NCBI GenBank assembly: GCA_002747255.1
Contig: PDUC01000033.1
Coordinates: forward strand, 62,001-126,000
Reading direction: 5' to 3'
DNA length: 64,000 bases
DNA from: Acidobacteriota bacterium
GTDB taxonomy: Bacteria; Acidobacteriota; Holophagae; Acanthopleuribacterales; Acanthopleuribacteraceae
A program made the position numbers and the translations under genes. Shown piece by piece: positions 34,182 through 42,499 of the stretch. The notes under the pieces are model-generated. The model was given only the letters and a program-made list of their open reading frames with translations, had not been told where the DNA came from and made no database searches. Position 1 is the first letter of the stretch; every line of letters starts with the position of its first letter.

Positions 34182-34646
34182 ATGACCAAAAACGATATTT
34201 TAAGGCGTTTTCGTTACGCCATGAACCTGAGCGACGAGGCCATGCTTCACATTTTTGGGTTAAAAGGGAAAAAGCTAACTCGCGATGAACTTCTGAACCT
34301 GCTCAAGAAAGAGGGCGAAGAGGGTTATGCCTATTGTTCATCGGATACTCTGGAACTCTTTCTCGATGGTTTCATTCTCTATAAAAGGGGAGTACCGAAG
34401 CATCCAAAACCACCGGTCAAGGTTCCTCTCACCAACAACGTCATCTTGAGAAAACTGAAAATCGCGCTTAATTTGAAAGACAGTGACATGATACAGATCA
34501 TGGCGCTGGCCAGGTTCCGCGTTTCCAAATCGGAACTCAATGCCCTGTTCAGAAAAGAGTCCCACTTGAATTACAAGGCTTGCGGTGATCAGTTCCTGAG
34601 GAATTTCATCAACGGTTGTGCCGTTAAATACAGGCAGGGACTATAG
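34182..34646 (+). CDS. DUF1456 family protein (YehS-like)
   Basis: 154 residues made of two repeats of about 70, each beginning with N-D-I-L-R or N-V-I-L-R, then (K/R)FRYAMNLSD or LKIALNLKD, and ending in a FL.GFI or FINGCAV helix. This is the duplicated helical pattern of DUF1456 (E. coli YehS), with no known function. It sits 11 bases after rfaE1 and is probably co-transcribed. Its stop overlaps the tail of the convergent channel gene by six bases. Confidence 0.88.
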   Translation: MTKNDILRRFRYAMNLSDEAMLHIFGLKGKKLTRDELLNLLKKEGEEGYAYCSSDTLELFLDGFILYKRGVPKHPKPPVKVPLTNNVILRKLKIALNLKDSDMIQIMALARFRVSKSELNALFRKESHLNYKACGDQFLRNFINGCAVKYRQGL

Positions 34647-35450
34647 TTTTTCGCCGCAGAACTTACAGAATTGCGCGTCGATGTCGTGGCCTTCTTTTGA
34701 ACAGCTGGGACACGCCTGGGTGGAGATGTGCAGCTTTTTGGCATTGGCGAATTCAACAGAAACAATACCCGTTGGAATGGCGATAATGGCATAACCCAGT
34801 ATCATGACACAGGAGGCGATGAACTGACCGAGATTGGTTTGCGGAGAGATGTCGCCATAACCGACAGTGGTCAGTGTCACAATGGCCCAGTAGGTGCTTC
34901 GGGGAATGCTGGTGAACCCGTTTTCACTGGATTCAATGATGTACATAAAGGAACCCAGTATGAGAACAAGGCAGACGACGATCCCCAGGAAAACGGTGAC
35001 TTTGTGGAAACTGGCACGCAAGGCTGAGAGCAGTAAATCAAATTCATGCAGATAATTGACGAGTTTCAAAATTCGCCATATTCTCAGCATTCGCAGCGCT
35101 CGTATCACCAACAGCACTTGACTACCCGGAACGAAAAGGCTCATGTAGGTGGGAATGATGGCCAGGAGGTCGATGATCCCGAAGAAACTTCGGGCGTACT
35201 TGAGCGGCCTGGACACAGCGTACAGTCTGAGCGTGTACTCAATGGTAAAGAGAATGGTGAAAAACCACTCCAGAATGTAGAGAATGTGGCCGTATTTTTC
35301 GTGATACGCCGTCACACTGTCCAGCATGACCACCAGAACACTCAAAAGAATACTGGCAATTAAAATGACATCGAACAGCTTGCCTGAAGGTGTATCCGCT
35401 TCAAAAATAATTTCGTGAATGTTCTTTTTAAAGGGTTTATTTGAGTTCAT
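34641..35450 (-). CDS. Voltage-gated-type potassium channel with C-terminal zinc ribbon
   Basis: 269 residues from ATG 35450; the longer in-frame start at 35534 adds an unconvincing hydrophilic leader. Six membrane segments are visible, with a voltage-sensor S4 carrying Arg at every third position (RALRMLRIWRILKLV), a pore helix and the selectivity filter TLTTVGYGD. The C-terminus is a compact CPSCSKEG ... CKFCGEKL zinc ribbon. That tail occurs in several bacterial Kch-like channels and may mediate assembly. It conducts K+ across the inner membrane. The gene converges on DUF1456 with a six-base overlap. Confidence 0.9.
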   Translation of the reverse strand: MNSNKPFKKNIHEIIFEADTPSGKLFDVILIASILLSVLVVMLDSVTAYHEKYGHILYILEWFFTILFTIEYTLRLYAVSRPLKYARSFFGIIDLLAIIPTYMSLFVPGSQVLLVIRALRMLRIWRILKLVNYLHEFDLLLSALRASFHKVTVFLGIVVCLVLILGSFMYIIESSENGFTSIPRSTYWAIVTLTTVGYGDISPQTNLGQFIASCVMILGYAIIAIPTGIVSVEFANAKKLHISTQACPSCSKEGHDIDAQFCKFCGEKL

Positions 35451-35603
35451 GCTGACCTGCCCCTGTCCCGAGATTGTACTTTGATTGCCAAATAAAGCCA
35501 AATAGAGATGTAAAGGTTTATACCACAACTGCATGATTTTGACCTAACTGTGTTAAGATGAGCTGTACTATTAAAGAAAAATCGCTATGTTTGGAGTCGT
35601 TTT

Positions 35604-38480
35604 ATGAAAAAAAGCTTCGTTTTATTATTGAGCTCACTGATTCTGTATTCTTGTTTGACCAAGAAAACAGAAACACCCATGCCTGTTTCAGCAAAAGTTG
35701 AACAGTCGGCTGTGCAAACTGATGAGGGCAAACCCATCGCTGTTGATCCCAAAGTCAGAATTGGCGTATTGGACAACGGTCTCACTTATTACCTCAGACA
35801 GAATAAAAAGCCCGAGAACCGCCTGGAAATGAGACTGGTTGTCAACGCTGGTTCCATTTTAGAAGAAGACGATCAACAGGGGCTGGCGCATTTTCTGGAA
35901 CACATGGCGTTTAACGGAACAACTAATTTCAAGAAAATGGAATTGGTTAATTACCTCGAATCCATTGGTATGCAATTTGGTGCCGACCTAAATGCCTATA
36001 CTTCGTTTGAAGAAACCGTCTACATGTTGCAGATTCCCACTGACGACCAGGAAAAACTCAACAAGGGTTTCCAGATTCTTCAGGATTGGGCACAGGGTAT
36101 CAGCATGGAAGAAGAAGAAATTGAAAAAGAAAGAGGCGTGATCATGGAGGAATGGCGTTTGAGACGGGGAGCTTACAGCCGTATTCGAGACAAACAGCTG
36201 CCCTTGATGTTTTACGGTTCCAAATACGCAGAGCGCTTGCCCATTGGTAAAACAGACATCATCCAAAATGCTCAGAGAGAAGCCTTTACGAGGTTTTACG
36301 ATACCTGGTATCGCCCCAATTTGATGGCCATTGTCCTTGTGGGTGATATGGATCTCAATACCATGGAAGAAAAAGTCATCAGCTACTACAAAGGGCTCAC
36401 CAATCCGGAACACCCTAAAAAGAGACCTGCATTTGAGATCTCCGATCACGAGGGGACTCTCTTTTCAGCTGAAACCGATCCGGAAATGACGAGCAGTATG
36501 ATTCAGATCATTTATAAAAAAGATAAAGAAAAAATAACATCGGAAAGCGATTTAAAAGGCGTATTTACCAGAGAACTGTACGGCATGATGATCAACAATC
36601 GGCTGCGGGAAAGAGGCAAAGAAGCCAATCCACCTTATCTTTTTGCTTATACGGGTTTTTCAAGCCTGGGTAGAAACAAGGGCCGCTTTTCTCAGTTCGC
36701 CATGGTCAAGGAGGGCGGATTTGAAAAGGGCATTAAAGCTCTATTAGAGGAAGGCCTTCGGGTGACGCAACACGGATTCTCGCAATCTGAACTCGACCGC
36801 ACCAAAACGGAGTACCTTCGTTCCCTGGAGAATCAGGTCATTGAAGGCGATAAAATCAAGTCCAGGAATTTTGCGGGCAGGTATGTCTATCACTTCTTGA
36901 ATCCCACAAGTTCGTTTATTCCCGGTGAAGAGAAAAAGCTTGAGTACGCCAAAGAATATCTCGATCAAATCAGCCTGGCCGACTTGAAGACCCTCACAGA
37001 CCATACCATGAGCAAAGACAACCGCATCATTCTTTTAAGCGGCCCTGAAAAAGAAGGCCTTGATATGCCGGATCAGCAGTTGGTCGATTCCTGGATCGAT
37101 GAAGTTGGTCAATTAAAACTCACCGCCTATGAAGATGATGTTCTCGATCAGGTCTTGCTTCCCAAGCCGCCCATGCCCGGCATGGTGGTTAAAACCGAAG
37201 TGGATGAGAAAATGGGTATCACTTATCTCGAACTCAGTAATGGCGTTCGCGTTTTCCTTAAACCAACGGACTTTCAGAATGACGAGATCCAATTTACTTC
37301 CTATTCTCCGGGCGGAACATCCAAGGCTTCCCTGGACCAGCGTTTTAACGCCATGTTCAGCGCTACACTCGTCAGTGAAAGCGGTTTGGGTGCCTTTTCC
37401 AGTGTTCAACTCGAAAAGAAATTGGCCGGTAAAATAGCTTCAGTTCGTGCCGGTATCGGTGATCTTTTTGAAAGTGTATCCGGCTCCTGTTCAACCAAGG
37501 ACACAGAAGCCATGTTCCAACTGCTTTATATGACCTTTAAAACACCGAGACTGGACCCGGAAGCGGTGGAGTCTGTTAAAAATAAACAGATGAGCTGGTT
37601 GAAAAACAGCATGGCCGACCCAAAGTACGTTTTCTATAAAAAATATTACGAGGTGTTCTATAAGAATCATCCCAGAAAGAAACGAATTACCGCAGAAGAC
37701 ATCGAGAAAATCGATGGCGAGCGGGCTTTCCGTTTCTATCAGGATCGCTTTGCTGATGCCAGTGACTTCACTTTTGTGTTTGTCGGCAATTTCACCACGG
37801 AATACATGCTTCCCTTTCTGGAAAAATACGTCGCCAGCCTGCCTGCTACCGGTAGAAAAGAGTCCTGGGTTGATCACGGGATTCAAAAGGTCAGGGGAGT
37901 GGTTCCCGTCACGGTATACAAGGGGTTGGAACCACAGAGTACCGTCCATATTCATTTCTCGGGAGATGCAGCCTGGTCACCCGAAGAAAGGCTGGCAGCC
38001 GAAGCGCTCTCAAAGGTGCTCAGCATCCGTTTGCGGGAAACACTGCGAGAAGATCAAGGCGGTGTCTATGGCGTTCGTGCCAGGACTGCGCTTTCCCGTT
38101 GGCCAAAGGAAACCTTCAGTTCCATAATTTCCTTTGGATGTGCGCCTGAAAACGTGGACAAGCTCATTGAACTGGCGTTTGCTGAAGTCAAGAAAGTTCA
38201 GCAGGAAGGCATTGCTGAGGATGTACTCCAAAAGGTCAGAGAAACCTTTATCAGAAAGAGAGAACTTGAACTCAAAGAGAATCGTTTCTGGTTAGAGGTC
38301 ATTGAATATGTCGATCAACACGATCTGGACATTCACAAGCTTGAACAATACGAGGAAACCGTGAACGGCATCGATTCCGAAATGATAAAAAGTGCTGCCA
38401 TGAAGTATTTTGATTTCGATAACGTTGTCATAGGCAAACTATTCCCGGAGTCTGAAAAGAAGCGAAGAGAGGGTGAGTAA
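35604..38480 (+). CDS. M16 family zinc peptidase, lipoprotein (PqqL-like)
   Basis: 958 residues, the size of a double-module M16 protease. The leader MKKSFVLLLSSLILYSC has a lipobox ending at C17, so the protein is probably an envelope lipoprotein. The first M16 half has the inverted zinc motif HFLEH (H96, E99, H100) in GLAHFLEHMAFNGT and a distal Glu in the E-R-G-V-I-M-E-E helix. The second half (about 520-950) lacks HxxEH and would be the inactive structural partner. PqqL-like members digest peptides in the periplasm. Monocistronic, with a terminator 56 bases downstream. Confidence 0.9.
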   Translation: MKKSFVLLLSSLILYSCLTKKTETPMPVSAKVEQSAVQTDEGKPIAVDPKVRIGVLDNGLTYYLRQNKKPENRLEMRLVVNAGSILEEDDQQGLAHFLEHMAFNGTTNFKKMELVNYLESIGMQFGADLNAYTSFEETVYMLQIPTDDQEKLNKGFQILQDWAQGISMEEEEIEKERGVIMEEWRLRRGAYSRIRDKQLPLMFYGSKYAERLPIGKTDIIQNAQREAFTRFYDTWYRPNLMAIVLVGDMDLNTMEEKVISYYKGLTNPEHPKKRPAFEISDHEGTLFSAETDPEMTSSMIQIIYKKDKEKITSESDLKGVFTRELYGMMINNRLRERGKEANPPYLFAYTGFSSLGRNKGRFSQFAMVKEGGFEKGIKALLEEGLRVTQHGFSQSELDRTKTEYLRSLENQVIEGDKIKSRNFAGRYVYHFLNPTSSFIPGEEKKLEYAKEYLDQISLADLKTLTDHTMSKDNRIILLSGPEKEGLDMPDQQLVDSWIDEVGQLKLTAYEDDVLDQVLLPKPPMPGMVVKTEVDEKMGITYLELSNGVRVFLKPTDFQNDEIQFTSYSPGGTSKASLDQRFNAMFSATLVSESGLGAFSSVQLEKKLAGKIASVRAGIGDLFESVSGSCSTKDTEAMFQLLYMTFKTPRLDPEAVESVKNKQMSWLKNSMADPKYVFYKKYYEVFYKNHPRKKRITAEDIEKIDGERAFRFYQDRFADASDFTFVFVGNFTTEYMLPFLEKYVASLPATGRKESWVDHGIQKVRGVVPVTVYKGLEPQSTVHIHFSGDAAWSPEERLAAEALSKVLSIRLRETLREDQGGVYGVRARTALSRWPKETFSSIISFGCAPENVDKLIELAFAEVKKVQQEGIAEDVLQKVRETFIRKRELELKENRFWLEVIEYVDQHDLDIHKLEQYEETVNGIDSEMIKSAAMKYFDFDNVVIGKLFPESEKKRREGE

Positions 38481-38900
38481 AACTTAGTTATCCTAATGTT
38501 TACACTGTGATTTGCTAAGAAGAACAGCGTCAAGTAAGCTCTCTATGTGTCAGCAACCAATGCATAGAGAGCTTTTTCATCCCCTTGACTGCGGTAAGTG
38601 GATCTTGATAAAGAATTTGAGCGATTGACCTCTGTCCGTTTCCTGCTCGCCGAACCCTTTCAGCTTAAAACACCACTGCCGTTCTGGAAGCTCACACGCA
38701 TATCCATCTGTCGGCATCACTTGGGTTGGCGCATTTTTTATGGGGTTGCAATACAAAACACTCTTGCAATCGGATGGTGCTTTTCCAAGGCGGATCGGAA
38801 CTGGTGACGATATGGTACAATGACACGCGGCAATTCTCTTGTTGTTCGTTTGAAAAGACGACTGACAGGAGTTGATGCAAAAGTCAAATCAGGAGGAACT
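38481..38900. other. 420-bp intergenic region between M16 peptidase and Band 7 lipoprotein genes
   Basis: It holds the M16 terminator, and then about 320 bases with no convincing gene. An open frame runs into the lipoprotein gene from 38820, but it lacks a ribosome site and the conserved leader begins at 38901. No clear promoter boxes. Confidence 0.5.
38537..38577 (+). terminator. Intrinsic terminator after the M16 peptidase
   Basis: AGCTCTCTATG (38537-38547) pairs perfectly with CATAGAGAGCT (38563-38573), with a 15-base loop and TTTTT at 38573-38577. Confidence 0.88.
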
Positions 38901-39722
38901 ATGAAAGCACGAAAAATGACAACCTTGTTAATTGCTGGGGTGGGGTTATCGATGCTTGTAGGCTGCACCAATCCGAGTACACCTGCAGGTCATGAGGGTT
39001 TTGTGTACGAAAAGCCCAGAGTATTTGGTAAGGGCGGCTATCAGGGCAGTGTGATAGGTCCCGGTAACTACGGTGTTTCATTTTGGAGAAACAGAGTTAT
39101 CAACATTGACATGCGACCCAGCACTTATGGCGAGGAATTCAGAATTCTCGCCAAGGATGATCTCAATGTTTCGTTTCGTTTCCATGCTGTTCTGTCCATT
39201 GAGCCGGGAACCGTCAAGGCTGTTGTACAGGAATACGGAGCTGAGAACTGGTATAAGCGATTCATAAGAGAACCCTTTAGAACCTTTGTCAGGAATTCGG
39301 TTCAGCAATACGACAGCAGAGCTATTAAAGCGAATCGCGAGAAGATTGCGGCCGAAGTGCGGGATAAATTGCAACAGCATATCAAGGACAGCCCATTTAA
39401 ACTGGTCAGTCTGGTTGTCGGTAACATTGATTATCCTGAAATCGTGGCAAGGGCTGTTGAACAGAAAATGGCCGCCCAGCAGGTTTTGGAAGAGAAGAAA
39501 GTTCAAAAGGAAATTGCCATGAGAGATGCGGAAATTCGCATTGAAGAGGCCAAAGGTATTGCCGAAGCACAGCGAATTATCAACCAGACTTTGACTCCTA
39601 ATTATCTTCAGCATGAAGCCATTCAAGCACAGAAAACCATGGCCGGTTCGCCCAACCATACAACTGTTTACATTCCCGTGGGAACCAATGGCATCCCAAT
39701 TGTCTATACACCTAAAAATTAA
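38901..39722 (+). CDS. Band 7/SPFH (prohibitin-like) lipoprotein
   Basis: 273 residues from ATG 38901, preceded by AGGAGG. The leader MKARKMTTLLIAGVGLSMLVGC is a lipoprotein signal with C22 as the anchored residue. Residues 30-190 are a Band 7 domain (YVYEKPRVFGKGGYQGSVIGPG, LNVSFRFHAVLSI, AVVQEYGAENW). A long charged helix follows (QKMAAQQVLEEKKVQKEIAM), including R-I-E-E-A-K-G-I-A-E-A-Q-R-I, the prohibitin/HflK coiled-coil pattern. Most SPFH proteins are held by a membrane helix; a lipid anchor is less usual. It may form an oligomeric scaffold at a membrane surface outside the cytoplasm. Confidence 0.8.
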   Translation: MKARKMTTLLIAGVGLSMLVGCTNPSTPAGHEGFVYEKPRVFGKGGYQGSVIGPGNYGVSFWRNRVINIDMRPSTYGEEFRILAKDDLNVSFRFHAVLSIEPGTVKAVVQEYGAENWYKRFIREPFRTFVRNSVQQYDSRAIKANREKIAAEVRDKLQQHIKDSPFKLVSLVVGNIDYPEIVARAVEQKMAAQQVLEEKKVQKEIAMRDAEIRIEEAKGIAEAQRIINQTLTPNYLQHEAIQAQKTMAGSPNHTTVYIPVGTNGIPIVYTPKN

Positions 39723-39899
39723 ACCAACAGGACCTTTCCGGAGCGATCGTGAGGCAGCAGCAGTCACTTTGATTTTCATTTGAGGATCTTTGTTTTGAGT
39801 TTTCATGGAAAACCCAATGAAGCATGCACTGCCTTCGCGCTTTTCTTTCGGCATGATAAACAGCATGGCTGTTTTCCATGAATTGTAAAAAGGGATTCC

Positions 39900-41690
39900 A
39901 TGCTATTAAGTAAATACTTCCTTATCGGCATTATTGTCTTATCGCTCTGGCTGTACATCTCCCAGAGGCTGCCCTATATCGTGGTGGCCTTATTCACCCT
40001 TTCGGGTTTGATGCTGACCGGAGAGGTAACGACCGAAGTCGCGCTGTCGGGATTCTCTTCTTCGGCTACCATTACCATCATGGCCATGTTTGTTCTATCG
40101 GAGGGGTTGCTCAAAACAGGATCCCTGAACGATCTTTCCAGCAAACTCATTCACTCCACCCGGGGCAGCATCCAGCGGGGGCTGTTCCTGTTGGCCCTGA
40201 TTGTTGCCTTTGCCAGTGCTTTTATGAACAACACACCGGTGGTCATGCTGATGGTACCTGTTGTTTTATCTCTTTGTCGTGAACATCAGTTCTTTGCCTC
40301 GAAGTTATTGATGCCGCTAAGCTTCTTCGCCATTTTCGGTGGAACTTGCACCGTTATGGGAACCAGTACCAATCTACTGGTTGACGATATTTGGAGAGTT
40401 TCTGGCGGAGAGGGCTTTTCCATGTTCGATTTCACTCCGCTTGGACTGGTTTTTTTCACGGTGGGATTAATCTACATGATGACAATTGGCCAAAAGCTTT
40501 TACCAAAAAAGCAGAGTTTTTCTGCCTTGCTGCCTGAGAGCAAAAAAAGCAGCTTTGTAACGGAAGTCATTGTCACGAAGAGTTCGCCACTTAACGGTCG
40601 TTCTGTGGTTGAGTTTGGTTCCAAAGGCAAACGCATTGCCGTGGTGGAAGTGATTAGGGGAGAGGAGGTCTACCTGGGAGAAGAAGCTCATCGTATGAAA
40701 CTACGGGAAAAAGATGCACTTATTATTGAAGGAACCGTTCAAGATCTAACCCATTTTAAATCCGTAGCAAAGACCAAGCTGGCAACCGTCATTGAAGACA
40801 GGGAACGGGTTCCCATAAGAAGCCTCGAAATGAAGTTTGCCGAGCTGGTTGTTCCGCCCGATGCCATGATGATCGGCCTCCGAGTGCAGACTCTTGGTTT
40901 GAATCGGAAATACGGCATTAAAGTGATTGCTGTCCAGCGTAGAGGCAGACAGCATCACTTCGATCTCAGGAGGTTTCGCCTGAAGGCCGGTGATGTTCTG
41001 TTGGTTCAATCCACCGAAGAAGATCTCGAGAAAGTCAAAGAGAGCGGTGAATTTCTCATTGTGGATCACCGTATCAAGCATCTTCAGCGTAAACATAAAT
41101 CCAAAACAGCCGTCAGCATCATGGCAGCTGTGGTTTTTGCCGCTGTTTTTACGGAATTGCCGCTGGTCAGTTTGGCATTGCTGGGAGCGGGTGCCATGAT
41201 TTCCACACGCTGCCTCACTGTCAAGGAGGCGGTCTCTGCCATCGATGCCAATGTCATTTTTCTACTCATCGGTACGATCCCGCTTGGAGAAGCTCTCGTG
41301 CAGGCAGGTTTAATGGAGGAGGCTGTCGAAGTCCTTTTTTCATTTGGTCGAGAATTGTCACCGATCTGGGTTGTCAGCCTGCTCTATCTTTTGACCAATC
41401 TGGCTACAAGCCTGCTGTCCAATAACTCTGTAGCGGTTCTTTTCAGTCCCCTGGCTCTGGGGTTGGCCGCTCAAATGAATCTCGATCCGAAACCGTTTCT
41501 GATGGCGGTTGCTTTTGGTGCCAGTGCCTGCTTCATCAGTCCCATTGGATATCAGACCAATCTGATCGTCATGGGACCCGGTGGTTACAGTTTCAGAGAC
41601 TATTTTAAAGCGGGCGTTCCTCTGACCATTTTGCTGTGGGCAATTGTCACCCTTCTGGTTCCAGTTTTTTGGCCCATTCAAGTTCTTTGA
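39900..41690 (+). CDS. SLC13/DASS-type anion transporter with two RCK_C domains
   Basis: 596 residues: hydrophobic halves at about 1-190 and 400-596 bracket a soluble insert of two TrkA-C (RCK_C) domains at about 205-285 and 295-385, for example VEFGSKGKRIAVVEVIRGE and GLRVQTLGLNRKYGIKVIAV, each ending in a D-x-L-L/I turn. Conserved features include FMNNTPVVML and MGTSTNLL in the first half and SNNSVAVLFSPLAL in the second, typical of the SLC13 and ArsB/NhaD group. It is probably a Na+-coupled dicarboxylate or sulfate carrier; the substrate is unknown. Single gene. Confidence 0.86.
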   Translation: MLLSKYFLIGIIVLSLWLYISQRLPYIVVALFTLSGLMLTGEVTTEVALSGFSSSATITIMAMFVLSEGLLKTGSLNDLSSKLIHSTRGSIQRGLFLLALIVAFASAFMNNTPVVMLMVPVVLSLCREHQFFASKLLMPLSFFAIFGGTCTVMGTSTNLLVDDIWRVSGGEGFSMFDFTPLGLVFFTVGLIYMMTIGQKLLPKKQSFSALLPESKKSSFVTEVIVTKSSPLNGRSVVEFGSKGKRIAVVEVIRGEEVYLGEEAHRMKLREKDALIIEGTVQDLTHFKSVAKTKLATVIEDRERVPIRSLEMKFAELVVPPDAMMIGLRVQTLGLNRKYGIKVIAVQRRGRQHHFDLRRFRLKAGDVLLVQSTEEDLEKVKESGEFLIVDHRIKHLQRKHKSKTAVSIMAAVVFAAVFTELPLVSLALLGAGAMISTRCLTVKEAVSAIDANVIFLLIGTIPLGEALVQAGLMEEAVEVLFSFGRELSPIWVVSLLYLLTNLATSLLSNNSVAVLFSPLALGLAAQMNLDPKPFLMAVAFGASACFISPIGYQTNLIVMGPGGYSFRDYFKAGVPLTILLWAIVTLLVPVFWPIQVL

Positions 41691-41943
41691 CTAAAGACAA
41701 TGTAAAAAAAATATAAAAACAGAGCATAAGTAAATTCTATGTGAATTATGTGACATTGAGAAAAACGAATTAAAATCGATTCATGACGAAATTTTCGAGA
41801 TGTTTACATCGGTATTTTACATTTTTTTGTTTTTTAACCTTAATTTTGAGTTGCTTTTCCTGTATGATTTTTCTATCGCGATTTGTTTCGTTTCGATACA
41901 TTCATTAGATGTTGAAAAAACTCAAATAGGGAAGTTGAAAATT

Positions 41944-42486
41944 ATGAAAATAAAATGGTCAATGGGAGGTGGAACCCTCCTGATTGGACTTATTGCGGCA
42001 GGTGTGTTTTTAGCTGCGGGTGCGGGTACTGAGCCTGTTGCCGAAATTCCTTTCGGTCTTTATGCTCCTGAACAGCCCATTCCTTACAGTCACAAGTTGC
42101 ATGCGGGTGACTTTGAAATGGATTGCAGCATGTGTCACACCTATGCAAGGAGGACGAAGAACGCGGGAATTCCTGCATTGGAACAGTGCATGATGTGTCA
42201 CAAAACCATTGCGTTAGATAAGGATCCCATTAAAACGATGGCTGCTGCTTATTCTAAAGATGAACCCATCAAATGGATTCGAGTTCATGCCTTACCGGGT
42301 TATGTCAACTTTAATCACAAGCGTCATGTCAAGGCTGGTTTCGAATGCCAGGAGTGTCATGGCCAGATTCAGGAAATGGAAGTCGTCTATAGGGAAGCAC
42401 CACTGACAATGGGCTGGTGTTTACAATGTCATAAGATTAACTTGGACAAAGGCGCATCAGTAGATTGCTGGACTTGCCATAAGTAG
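41944..42486 (+). CDS. actA: Alternative complex III subunit ActA, pentahaem cytochrome c
   Basis: 180 residues from ATG 41944, after an open but non-coding-like AT-rich stretch from 41800. The N-terminal hydrophobic segment (MKIKWSMGGGTLLIGLIAAGVFLAAG) is an export or anchor helix. Five CxxCH haem sites are visible, with first cysteines at C61 (CSMCH), C82 (CMMCH), C135 (CQECH), C159 (CLQCH) and C175 (CWTCH), plus axial histidine candidates in between. ActA carries electrons out of the quinol-oxidising complex. It heads a six-gene cluster with gaps of no more than about 16 bases. Confidence 0.93.
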   Translation: MKIKWSMGGGTLLIGLIAAGVFLAAGAGTEPVAEIPFGLYAPEQPIPYSHKLHAGDFEMDCSMCHTYARRTKNAGIPALEQCMMCHKTIALDKDPIKTMAAAYSKDEPIKWIRVHALPGYVNFNHKRHVKAGFECQECHGQIQEMEVVYREAPLTMGWCLQCHKINLDKGASVDCWTCHK

Positions 42487-42499
42487 GGGGAGAAAAAAC

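Noticed and set aside
39078-39866. 262-residue minus-strand frame
   Set aside because: Antisense to the Band 7 lipoprotein gene, which has a clear ribosome site and lipobox.
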